Source: Sulfurovum sp. (GTDB lineage Bacteria; Campylobacterota; Campylobacteria; Campylobacterales; Sulfurovaceae). From it: 13,915 nucleotides of DNA. The position numbers were made by a program, and so were the translations under genes. Shown here one piece after another: positions 1 to 6,085 of the stretch (positions are counted from its first letter, which is position 1; each line of letters starts with the position of its first letter). Under the pieces are notes generated by a model that was not told the origin of the DNA, ran no database searches, and was given only the letters and a program-made list of their open reading frames with translations. Location of the stretch: NCBI GenBank assembly GCA_015661535.1, contig DQVY01000061.1, positions 1 through 13,915 of the forward strand. Direction: 5' to 3'.

Positions 1-686
1 CTATTATCAAAGTCATCACCACCAAGGAATGCATCCCCGCCTGTAGCCATAACTTCAACCACGCCGTCACCAGTCTCAAGTGCTGTAACATCAAATGTAC
101 CACCACCTAGATCATAAACAACGATTTGCTCTGATTCTTTTTTGTCAAGACCATATGCAAGTGCTGCTGATGTTGGCTCATTGATGATTCTAAGTACATT
201 AAGCCCTGCAATTGTTCCTGCTTCTTTTGTTGCTTTTCTTTGTGCATCATTGAAGTATGCAGGTACAGTAATAACTGCATCTGTTACAGTTTCACCAAGG
301 TATGCTTCTGCATCTTCTTTCATTTTCATGAGTACTTTTGCAGAAATCTCTTGTGGTGTATACGTTTTTTCAGCTACTTCGATCGCACAAGCACCATTTC
401 TGTCTATAATGTGATATGGTAATCTTTCTTTTGCGTCAGCTGCTTTTGGCTCATCACACATAAGACCCATAATTCTCTTAATAGAGTAAATTGTTTTCTC
501 CGGGTTTGTTACGGCTTGTCTTTTTGCAGACTCACCTACTAAGATCTCACCCTTGTCTGTAAATGCAACAATAGAAGGTGTTGTATTTTTACCCTCTTTG
601 TTTGCAATGATCTTTGCTTCGCCATTTTCATACACTGCCATAGCAGAGTTTGTTGTCCCTAAATCTATTCCTAATACTTTTGCCAT
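1..686 (-). CDS. dnaK: DnaK (Hsp70 chaperone), N-terminal part, cut by window edge
   Basis: Cytoplasmic ATP-dependent Hsp70 chaperone. The visible 228 codons cover most of the nucleotide-binding domain; the gene continues past position 1. I translated it from the ATG at 684-686. It begins MAKVLGIDLGTTNSAMAVYE, which is the Hsp70 phosphate-1 loop. VPAYFNDAQRKATKEAG lies at about residues 141-157, INEPTSAALAYG at 168-179, and the phosphate-2 motif YDLGGGTFDVT at 191-201. A Shine-Dalgarno AAAGGA lies just upstream of the ATG. It follows grpE on the same strand after a 181-bp structured spacer that contains a TATAAT box, so it may be expressed both from the grpE promoter and from its own. The frame is open to the edge with no sign of damage. 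Confidence 0.98.
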   Translation of the reverse strand, partial: MAKVLGIDLGTTNSAMAVYENGEAKIIANKEGKNTTPSIVAFTDKGEILVGESAKRQAVTNPEKTIYSIKRIMGLMCDEPKAADAKERLPYHIIDRNGACAIEVAEKTYTPQEISAKVLMKMKEDAEAYLGETVTDAVITVPAYFNDAQRKATKEAGTIAGLNVLRIINEPTSAALAYGLDKKESEQIVVYDLGGGTFDVTALETGDGVVEVMATGGDAFLGGDDFDN

Positions 687-723
687 ATTATTTCCTTTTA
701 CGGTTAATTTTTTATCTAGTGCT

Positions 724-777
724 ATTATACACTCATTATTTCCTGAGTGATTGCAACTTTAGTTGCATCGACTCAAG
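724..777 (-). promoter_or_regulatory. grpE-dnaK spacer: long hairpin and putative dnaK promoter -10
   Basis: In the minus-strand transcript, CTTGAGT (777-771) can pair with ACTCAGG (748-742), with one G-U pair. A 3x3 internal loop follows, then TGCAACT/AGTTGCA (767-761 with 758-752). Just downstream lies a consensus -10, TATAAT (729-724). The outer arms resemble half-sites of the HspR operator HAIR (CTTGAGT-N7-ACTCAAG), but the spacer here is 22 bp, not 7. It could be a DNA operator, a processing site or a leader fold. The structure is seen; the role is inferred. Confidence 0.5.
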
Positions 778-791
778 ATATTGTGGTAGAT

Positions 792-823
792 ACCATTTTA
801 ATGGTCGATTGTATCGACCCTAC
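792..823 (-). repeat. REP-like hairpin, copy 1 (GTAG head)
   Basis: Read on the minus strand: GTAG (823-820), then stem GGTCGAT (819-813), loop ACA (812-810), stem ATCGACC (809-803). A perfect 7-bp stem directly follows a GTAG tetranucleotide, which is the form of RAYT-associated REP elements. Seventeen bases (807-823) recur exactly at 2530-2546. An adjoining inverted repeat ACCATT/AATGGT (792-797, 800-805) overlaps the stem by three bases, so two alternative hairpins are possible. It lies between grpE and dnaK. Confidence 0.6.
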
Positions 824-867
824 GATCTATTTTCAAATCTCGGTTTCGTATCTGAGAAATATGACAT

Positions 868-1431
868 CTAGTCATTTTTCTTACAGGTACTCACCATTGC
901 CGGTCTCAAAATACGATCTTTGATCGTATAACCTTTTTGCATCACTTGAACCACATCACCTTCATTATGTTCATCACTATCAACTTGCATAATGGCTTGA
1001 TGTACTTCCGGGTCAAACTCACCTGAACAGTCTACTTCTTTGATATGGTTCTTTTCCAATATCTTTTTAAGTTGCTCATAGGTAAGGTTAACGCCCTCTT
1101 TCATCTGTGCGAGTACTTCTGAAGAATTCTCTTCATTGGCACTTTTTATAGATGCTAAAGCGTTCTCAAATGAATCTATTACTGCTAAAATATCTTTAGC
1201 AAAGCTCTCATTTGCATAAGAGACGGCATTCATCTTGTCTTTCTCTAAACGTCGCTTAGAGTTTTCAAAGTCTGCATGTGCTCTTAAATACTTGTCTTTA
1301 TACTCGGCAGCTTCAGCAAGTGCAGCTTCCAAAGGGTCAACTTCAGATACTTCAACTTGTTCTTCTGTTACCTCTTCGGCATTCTCGGTCGTTTCAAGAT
1401 TTTCGTTTTCTACTTCATTCTCTTGACTCAT
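868..1431 (-). CDS. grpE: GrpE nucleotide-exchange factor
   Basis: Cytoplasmic homodimeric exchange factor that releases ADP from DnaK. The 187 residues start with a very acidic, low-complexity tail (about 1-35). A long helical coiled-coil region follows (about 36-130), then the compact C-terminal domain with FDPEVHQA (139-146) and the family signature QKGYTIKDRILRPAMV (165-180). Length is normal for GrpE. The ATG at 1431 follows a strong Shine-Dalgarno, AAAGGAGG, at 7-nt spacing. It is the first gene of a grpE-dnaK transcript. In many Campylobacterota hrcA precedes grpE; here grpE has its own promoter and rpsO is the next gene upstream. Confidence 0.97.
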   Translation of the reverse strand: MSQENEVENENLETTENAEEVTEEQVEVSEVDPLEAALAEAAEYKDKYLRAHADFENSKRRLEKDKMNAVSYANESFAKDILAVIDSFENALASIKSANEENSSEVLAQMKEGVNLTYEQLKKILEKNHIKEVDCSGEFDPEVHQAIMQVDSDEHNEGDVVQVMQKGYTIKDRILRPAMVSTCKKND

Positions 1432-1485
1432 AAACAGACCTCCTTTGTAGTAAATTATTGCATCACTTTTTTAATGCTTGAAATG

Positions 1486-1533
1486 ATTATACAATATTGA
1501 GTGCATGTTTGTCAAGTCACATATGAGTCACAT
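1486..1533 (-). promoter_or_regulatory. grpE-dnaK promoter with phased direct repeat
   Basis: On the minus strand a full consensus -35 TTGACA (1515-1510) and -10 TATAAT (1491-1486) are separated by 18 bp. Immediately upstream, ATGTGACT occurs twice (1533-1526 and 1522-1515) at 11-bp period; the second copy runs into the -35. Two copies on one face of the helix abutting the -35 look like an activator site. No CIRCE element is present. The promoter boxes are seen; regulation is inferred. Confidence 0.72.
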
Positions 1534-1651
1534 TGACTAAACTTTTTGAAAAGTACGTGTTTTAGGGTATTAGATTATAAGAAATAATAGAAAATATGAT
1601 ATTAATATGGAGTTATTATAGTTTTAATGCATTTTTGGAGAGGTTAATGAA

Positions 1652-1681
1652 GGAAAAGTGACCCATCTTGAAAGATGGATC
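1652..1681 (-). terminator. rpsO terminator
   Basis: Downstream of the rpsO stop, the minus-strand transcript forms a 10-bp stem from GATCCATCTT (1681-1672) with AAGATGGGTC (1669-1660), one G-U pair and a 2-nt gap between the arms (hairpin loop at TC). ACTTTTCC follows. It is a reasonable intrinsic terminator with a short U-tract, and it separates rpsO from the grpE promoter. Confidence 0.7.
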
Positions 1682-1694
1682 TGGATGGAAAAGA

Positions 1695-1964
1695 TTAGTT
1701 TCTGATACCAAGATCTGCTTTGATAGTGTTCCATCTGGCAAGATCTGTCTTTTTAAGATATCTCATAAGTCTTCTTCTTTGACCAACTAATTTAAGTAGC
1801 CCAAGTCTTGAAGAGTGATCTTTCTTGTTTGTTTTAAGGTGCTCTGTTAAGTAAATAATTCTCTCTGTAAGTAGTGCTACTTGCACTTCTGTTGAACCTG
1901 TATCGTTTTCGCCACGTGCATATTTAGCAATGATTGCTGCTTTTTTCGCCTGATCTAAAGCCAT
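1695..1964 (-). CDS. rpsO: 30S ribosomal protein S15
   Basis: Primary 16S rRNA-binding protein of the small-subunit platform. The 89 residues equal the usual S15 length. The S15 core is clear: NDTGSTEVQVALLTERI near residue 20, the LTEHLKTNKKDHSSRLGLLKLV region, and the conserved QRRRLMRYLKKTD segment near 62-74. The ATG at 1962-1964 is preceded by AGGAGG-like Shine-Dalgarno bases (AGGAGGT). It is monocistronic, with its own terminator and a putative promoter in the 149-bp divergent region shared with the Rrf2 gene. S15 represses its own mRNA in several bacteria; I did not find a clear leader structure that proves this here. Confidence 0.98.
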   Translation of the reverse strand: MALDQAKKAAIIAKYARGENDTGSTEVQVALLTERIIYLTEHLKTNKKDHSSRLGLLKLVGQRRRLMRYLKKTDLARWNTIKADLGIRN

Positions 1965-2013
1965 AATGACCTCCTGATTGGTATTAAATTCTCATGAATG
2001 AGTCCGGAATAAT

Positions 2014-2048
2014 ATCATAATAAGCTTACCTAGTGCTTACAAGCTTAT
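2014..2048 (-). promoter_or_regulatory. putative rpsO promoter overlapped by an inverted repeat
   Basis: Minus strand: -35 TTGTAA (2042-2037), 17-bp spacer, -10 TATGAT (2019-2014). An inverted repeat ATAAGCTT (2020-2027) / AAGCTTAT (2041-2048), 21 bp between arm starts, overlaps these boxes. The hexamer GCTTAC recurs at 2024, 2035 and 2056, with GCTTAT at 2043. The repeats are visible; binding by a regulator is a guess. Confidence 0.45.
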
Positions 2049-2060
2049 ATATCATGCTTA

Positions 2061-2104
2061 CTTAATCTAAATTAGAGTAAAATAGTCCTAATTGATTAAG
2101 AAGG
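2061..2104 (+). promoter_or_regulatory. rrf2 promoter flanked by large inverted repeat, with RBS
   Basis: Left arm CTTAATC-TA-AATTAG (2061-2075) and right arm CTAATT-GATTAAG (2088-2100) are reverse complements apart from a 2-bp insert. Between them lies a -10 candidate TAAAAT (2078-2083). The right arm runs into the Shine-Dalgarno AAGAAGG (2098-2104) of the regulator gene. The symmetry around the -10 suggests an autoregulatory operator, which is common for Rrf2 proteins. The arms are seen; function is inferred. Confidence 0.55.
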
Positions 2105-2113
2105 TCTTACACT

Positions 2114-2512
2114 ATGTTACTTACCCGTGCAAGCGAATATGCATTACTCTCTTTGGATGTCATACGAAAGTCTGATATACCTATTGGCACAGAGCAGATA
2201 GCAACCAGACTCTGTATTCCCAAAAGTTTTCTTGCAAAGATATTACAAAGTTTGGCAAAACAGGGCATACTTGAATCACGTAAAGGTGCACATGGCGGCT
2301 TTATATTGGCAAGGGATGTCCATGAGATCTCTGTGAATGATATCATATTTGCCGCAGAAGGGAAGTCGCCTATGGTTTTTGACTGTACCTCTTATGCCAA
2401 TACCTGTCCCAATGGTACCATTGGGACCTGTACCATCTCCCCTTTCCTACTGAACTTTCAAAGCAAGATCGATGGTTTCTTAAATGGTCTTATGTTGGGT
2501 GATATACTGTAA
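2114..2512 (+). CDS. Rrf2-family transcriptional regulator with three cysteines
   Basis: Winged-helix DNA-binding protein of 132 aa, the normal Rrf2 length. It starts LTRASEYALLSL (3-14), typical of the family. The recognition region is IPKSFLAKILQSLAKQGILESRKGAHGGF (35-63), with the hallmark G-x-x-GGF. C91, C98 and C106 (C-x6-C-x7-C) sit where IscR, NsrR and RirA-type members bind an Fe-S cluster, so iron-sulphur, nitric-oxide or redox sensing is plausible. The spacing differs slightly from textbook IscR. There are no adjacent isc/suf genes to fix the role. The ATG follows AAGAAGG by 9 nt. It is transcribed away from rpsO and is probably autoregulated through the inverted repeat around its -10. 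Confidence 0.88.
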   Translation: MLLTRASEYALLSLDVIRKSDIPIGTEQIATRLCIPKSFLAKILQSLAKQGILESRKGAHGGFILARDVHEISVNDIIFAAEGKSPMVFDCTSYANTCPNGTIGTCTISPFLLNFQSKIDGFLNGLMLGDIL

Positions 2513-2525
2513 ATATTTTTTATTT

Positions 2526-2546
2526 GATTGATTGTATCGACCCTAC
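2526..2546 (-). repeat. REP-like hairpin, copy 2 (GTAG head)
   Basis: Minus strand: GTAG (2546-2543), stem GGTCGAT (2542-2536), loop ACA, then a partly degenerate arm ATCAATC (2532-2526). It shares 17 exact bases with copy 1 at 807-823. Only one position of the stem fails to pair if G-U is allowed. It sits in the 88-bp gap between the Rrf2 gene and the phosphoesterase gene. Confidence 0.55.
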
Positions 2547-2559
2547 AAGTTCATCATTG

Positions 2560-2574
2560 TATAATACCTATAAT
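2560..2574 (+). promoter_or_regulatory. putative promoter -10 of the DHH gene
   Basis: Two overlapping-range TATAAT boxes (2560-2565 and 2569-2574) lie 26-40 bp before the start codon at 2601. No good -35 is visible, as is usual in this phylum. Weak support. Confidence 0.35.
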
Positions 2575-2600
2575 ATTTTAATCTCCCAAGGCATACATTT

Positions 2601-3644
2601 ATGAAACAACATGTTTATCATCTTTCCCACATCGACCTCGATGGCTATGGCTGTCAATATCTCACGACACAATGTTTTGACACGATAGAGTGCTACAACG
2701 CCAATTATGGTCCTGAAGTCTCTGCACGTTTGGGTGAGATTGTCAAAAAGATCGAACAAGATGACTTCATTGCTTCTGAGAAGGTAGAACGTCTTATTTT
2801 AATTACAGACCTTAACCTCAGTACCAAAGAAGGCAACTGGATTGAAAAAGAAGCCGTGCGTATCGGTGCGAAACTTCAACTACTTGACCACCATGCCACA
2901 GGTGCCTCTGCGGCAGAACGTTTTGCATGGTACTACCTCGATACCAAACGTTGTGCCACTTTGATTACCTACGAATGGTTACAAAAACATTATGACTTTG
3001 ATACAAATAATGACTTGGATGACATTGTCAAAGCCATCAATGCCATAGACATTTGGGTCTCTGATGATGCATATTTTGAGTTTGGAAAGGTGATGTTAGG
3101 CATGATCTCCGGTGCAAGAGAGATAGGCCGCATCCTCTTCCCTGCGGAAGACAGGGCTTTTAAACTCTTCATGATCGATGCTGCTAAAAATACTTTACAG
3201 GAAGAAGATGCGCCTATCAAATTAGATGACAAGTTGCATCAGGTAAAAAAAGCATTTTTCAAAAAAGAGAAAAATGACACCAAAGACAACCTCGTTGCCT
3301 ACTTTGTCACAGACCTACTTACAAAAGACAAACAACGTCTCACCATAGAGTACAAAGGTCACAAAGGCATACTTGGCTACAACGTAGGCAATGCTTCCAT
3401 CATAGGAAATGCCTCCATGGTTGCCAACCCTGACTACGACTTCTATATGGATGTCAATTTCAGAGGAAACTTCTCTTTGCGTTCCAACAACAAACTCGAT
3501 GTCTCAGCCATGGCTGCACACATAGGAAATGGTGGAGGACATGTCAATGCCTCTGGTGGGAAAGTCGAAGGATACAAAGACTCTTTTGTCTATGCAGATG
3601 TTAGAAAATTCATACAAAACTATATTGATGAAAAGTGTAACTAA
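2601..3644 (+). CDS. DHH/DHHA1-family phosphoesterase
   Basis: Soluble metal-dependent phosphoesterase of the DHH superfamily (RecJ, NrnA/NrnB, GdpP), 347 aa with no signal peptide. The DHH catalytic domain shows motif I HIDLDG (10-15), an acidic motif ITDLN (68-72), the name-giving motif LLDHH (94-98) and AIDIW (149-153). The C-terminal DHHA1 substrate-binding domain carries SLRS (292-295) and GNGGGHVNASGG (309-320). The size and two-domain order fit oligoribonuclease-like NrnA/NrnB enzymes that degrade short RNAs or dinucleotides; the exact substrate cannot be read from sequence. The start is supported by a weak AAGG upstream and by motif I lying right at the N-terminus. It is a single gene, ending in a hairpin shared with the convergent DUF1624 gene. 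Confidence 0.88.
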   Translation: MKQHVYHLSHIDLDGYGCQYLTTQCFDTIECYNANYGPEVSARLGEIVKKIEQDDFIASEKVERLILITDLNLSTKEGNWIEKEAVRIGAKLQLLDHHATGASAAERFAWYYLDTKRCATLITYEWLQKHYDFDTNNDLDDIVKAINAIDIWVSDDAYFEFGKVMLGMISGAREIGRILFPAEDRAFKLFMIDAAKNTLQEEDAPIKLDDKLHQVKKAFFKKEKNDTKDNLVAYFVTDLLTKDKQRLTIEYKGHKGILGYNVGNASIIGNASMVANPDYDFYMDVNFRGNFSLRSNNKLDVSAMAAHIGNGGGHVNASGGKVEGYKDSFVYADVRKFIQNYIDEKCN

Positions 3645-3648
3645 CCTG

Positions 3649-3689
3649 TAGTGTACTGTGCCGTCAGGGACAGCACCCTACACTATTTT
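3649..3689. terminator. bidirectional terminator / REP-like hairpin, copy 3
   Basis: Outer arms TAGTGTA (3649-3655) and TACACTA (3679-3685) enclose inner arms GTGCCGTC (3658-3665) and GACAGCAC (3669-3676) with a 3-nt loop. TTTT follows on the plus strand, so it can terminate the DHH gene. On the minus strand the element reads GTAG (3681-3678) and then the hairpin. Its inner stem pairs fully there, with one G-U, and resembles the other GTAG-headed hairpins. The TAG of this GTAG is the stop codon of the convergent gene. Confidence 0.72.
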
Positions 3690-4400
3690 GATAACATACT
3701 CTAACAGATAAAAAAACCCAAATAATACAGCTTGATGCACCACATAGATCAGCAATGCATTTCTGCCTAAGGTTGCAAGTATCTTATTGTGTATTAGGGT
3801 TGGTTTGAAAAGTCTATTTTGCAGTATTGTTTTATGGTAACCGTACGCTACGGATGCCATACCTATCAATATGACTGCAAACCAAGGAAACAGAGGGACA
3901 AAGTCTTCTGTATATTTTGGCAAGTGTAAGGGGCCTTGAAGATATAGAAATAACCAGTGCATATCAAGCCATCCCATTTTTGTACCGATCAAAATACCAA
4001 CTGCTGAAAACAGTGATAGAGCAGGATGCTTTAAAAACAGAAGTCCCAACAAAGATGCCACAAGTATAAAATGCAAAATACCAAAATAGACCCAAGAGTG
4101 GGGAAATACGACATAGGTCACGAGTGAGATAAGTAGAGAAGCACCACCAAGTAAGAAAATGCGTTTACGTACTTTATGCCATTGTATTGTTGGTGTATGG
4201 GCTATGGTTAAACTCATACCCACCCCCAACAAAAACATCGTCACAATGACATAACGGGCAAAGATCCAAAAGCTATCATGATGTAGATCAATATGAATAT
4301 ATTTGAAATAATTCAGATCATAACAGAGATGAAAGAGCACCATCAAAACAATGGCCCAACCCTTAAATATATCTAATTCTACTAATCTATTTGTTTGCAT
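3678..4400 (-). CDS. DUF1624 / HGSNAT-type integral membrane protein
   Basis: Polytopic inner-membrane protein of 240 aa with about seven hydrophobic segments. The N-terminus NRLVELDIFKGWAIVLMV, followed by FHLCYDL (23-29), matches the heparan-alpha-glucosaminide N-acetyltransferase-like family (DUF1624). Conserved R5, D10, G14, H24 and D28 are present. Members are presumed transmembrane acyltransferases, but the substrate of bacterial ones is mostly unknown. I chose the ATG at 4400, 10 nt after the HK1 stop and behind a weak GAAAG. The longer ATG at 4424 would overlap HK1 and has no Shine-Dalgarno. It is the last gene of the two-component operon. Its stop codon lies in the shared terminator hairpin, and its last residues are encoded by the hairpin arm. 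Confidence 0.78.
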   Translation of the reverse strand: MQTNRLVELDIFKGWAIVLMVLFHLCYDLNYFKYIHIDLHHDSFWIFARYVIVTMFLLGVGMSLTIAHTPTIQWHKVRKRIFLLGGASLLISLVTYVVFPHSWVYFGILHFILVASLLGLLFLKHPALSLFSAVGILIGTKMGWLDMHWLFLYLQGPLHLPKYTEDFVPLFPWFAVILIGMASVAYGYHKTILQNRLFKPTLIHNKILATLGRNALLIYVVHQAVLFGFFYLLEYVIKIV

Positions 4401-4410
4401 CTGTTTTCTT

Positions 4411-5421
4411 TCACAGTATACCATCAGATGGTGACTTGAATATTACCTGAGGGAGAGAAAGTGTAAAGGTCACCACATGATTATCAACTGTGAGTGTTTT
4501 TTCTATGCCAAGTTCGGTACAAAGCTTTTCTACTATATGTAGTCCTATACCCAAACCACGCTCACTCTCTTTGTAAAAACGCTGAAAAAGTTTCTCAGGT
4601 TTGTCAATGCCATAGCTGTTATTTGAAATCATTAAATGCCCTTTATCCATGGTGATAGTGATAAATCCGTCAGAAGTATTATATTTACAGGCATTGCTCA
4701 GGATATTGTATAAGATACGATTGAATGCTGTTTTGTCTGTATGTAAGACCACGCTGTCTACATTGACTTCCCATTGCAAATAGTCGTACAAAGGTGCAAA
4801 AAAAGCTACCTGTTCTTCAATGAGTTCAGACAATACAAAACGTTCTTCCTGACTTTGTGCTTCTCGTAAATAACAATCAAGATTTTGATGCAGCATAGAG
4901 ATATTTTTGGCTGAACGGGAAATACTTTCCCACTCTTCATCTTTGCCTTCTATCATTTTCAAATTGATCAGTATAGATGTCAGAGGGGTATTGAGATCAT
5001 GAATGATATCTTTAATAAAATCTTCCAATAACCGTAGCGAATTACGTAATGGCCTCAGCGTATACCATGCTGCCAATAAAGAGAGTGCCATCGCAATCAG
5101 AAAAAAAAGTAAAAACTGTACCAGGAGTTTCTCTTTCAATGCTTTGAGTAGAGGGAGAAACTGTTGTTTGGGGTAAAGAATTTTCAGCAGGTCTTCTTGA
5201 GAATCCTGAAAAGGCACTAAAATAAAAAGCGTGCTGTTATCTTCTCCCAATTCATACAAAGGCTGTTTATTTTTGGCGACAATATCTATATCGAAGCGTT
5301 CATCATCAAAAGAGAGGCTGTAATTTTTCATTTCTAAAAAAATATTGTTCTTTATATGTGCTTCTTCTACTTTGTAGTATTGGTAAAAGATAAACAATAA
5401 AAAAAGTGCTATCATCGCCAA
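4411..5421 (-). CDS. Sensor histidine kinase HK1 (start codon uncertain)
   Basis: Membrane sensor kinase, partner of the regulator just upstream. Numbering is from the TTG at 5421 (336 aa). TM1 is about 1-16, a short periplasmic sensor about 18-97, TM2 about 100-120. The phospho-acceptor H-box IIHDLNTPL has His141. The N-box is NILSNACKYN (239-248), the F-box LFQRFYK (279-285) and the G2 box GLGIGLHIV (289-297). The G1 box is degenerate: ISNNSYGID in place of DxGxG, so the usual ADP-contacting Asp is missing. In-frame codons upstream continue as LSEKESFLKSFFLFLA, which lines up with LEKKSFYSFLGLYI of HK2. The true start is therefore probably near 5469, where an ATA sits 6 nt after GAGGAG; TTG 5421 has no Shine-Dalgarno. 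Kinase identity is sure, the N-terminus is not. Confidence 0.9.
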   Translation of the reverse strand: MAMIALFLLFIFYQYYKVEEAHIKNNIFLEMKNYSLSFDDERFDIDIVAKNKQPLYELGEDNSTLFILVPFQDSQEDLLKILYPKQQFLPLLKALKEKLLVQFLLFFLIAMALSLLAAWYTLRPLRNSLRLLEDFIKDIIHDLNTPLTSILINLKMIEGKDEEWESISRSAKNISMLHQNLDCYLREAQSQEERFVLSELIEEQVAFFAPLYDYLQWEVNVDSVVLHTDKTAFNRILYNILSNACKYNTSDGFITITMDKGHLMISNNSYGIDKPEKLFQRFYKESERGLGIGLHIVEKLCTELGIEKTLTVDNHVVTFTLSLPQVIFKSPSDGIL

Positions 5422-5455
5422 AAAAAGAAAAAAACTTTTGAGAAATGACTCTTTT

Positions 5456-6085
5456 TCAGATAATTTTATAACCTACTCCTCGAACCGATACAATATCGAG
5501 CATAACATTTTTTTTGAGTTTTACCATATTGACACGTAAAGCCAGATCTGTGGGTTTTTCCAAACACTCCATCAATTCATCTTTAATAACAGGATTGGGG
5601 TAATTTTTAAGTAATTTGATGAAGATACTTTTTTGTACCTCTCCCATATAGAGCGGTTCATTTTTGTACATCAAGGTTTGGGTATGTACATCAAGTACAT
5701 ACTCCCGTAAGGTCAGTGTCTCTTTTAAGCGTGCTGTTTTTGCCTTGATACGTACCAATAACTCTTCAGGATCAAAAGGTTTTTTCACATAGTCATCTGC
5801 ACCTGCAATAAACCCTTTGGTCACAGAACCCAGATCTATCTGAGCGGAGATGATGATCGTAGGGGTAAGATCTTCTGCCTCACGTAAGGAAGCAAGCAGG
5901 TCAATACCATTTAGCAAAGGCACATTAATATCGAAAAGATACAAAGCATACTTGTTATCATAACTCAGATCAATGGCCTCTTCTCCATTTTTGGCCCAGT
6001 CTACATCATAACCGTTACGGTTTAAATACTTTATAAGAGACTTAGAGAGATTAGGGTCATCTTCAAGTAAAAGTAATTTAATCAA
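5456..6085 (-). CDS. OmpR-type response regulator
   Basis: DNA-binding response regulator, 209 aa. The receiver domain (1-120) has the acidic pocket E8-D9-D10, phospho-acceptor D52 in LFDINVP, S80 and K102 in VKKPFD. The winged-helix effector (about 125-209) ends in the typical VSVRGVGYKI, although its recognition region is short. The start is a TTG (6083-6085), because a stop codon lies two codons upstream in frame. It overlaps the end of the TSP3 protein gene by 8 nt, so translational coupling is likely. It is the only regulator in a cluster with two sensor kinases. It is the natural candidate to bind the TAAC direct repeats in front of its own operon and in front of 12181. Confidence 0.94.
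   Translation of the reverse strand: MIKLLLLEDDPNLSKSLIKYLNRNGYDVDWAKNGEEAIDLSYDNKYALYLFDINVPLLNGIDLLASLREAEDLTPTIIISAQIDLGSVTKGFIAGADDYVKKPFDPEELLVRIKAKTARLKETLTLREYVLDVHTQTLMYKNEPLYMGEVQKSIFIKLLKNYPNPVIKDELMECLEKPTDLALRVNMVKLKKNVMLDIVSVRGVGYKII

Noticed and set aside
142..414. 90-codon plus-strand ORF opposite dnaK
   Set aside because: Shadow of the highly conserved dnaK frame on the other strand.
1499..1504. GAGTGC near the grpE -10, half of a CIRCE element
   Set aside because: The other half (TTAGCACTC at N9) is absent, so no HrcA site is claimed.
1636..1662. Tiny plus-strand ORF (MKEK) after a GGAGAGG sequence
   Set aside because: Only four codons, on the strand opposite the rpsO terminator and with no conserved context; probably chance.
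4401..4424. Longer start of the DUF1624 protein at 4424
   Set aside because: No Shine-Dalgarno and overlap with HK1; the family usually starts just before the R-x4-D motif, which fits ATG 4400.
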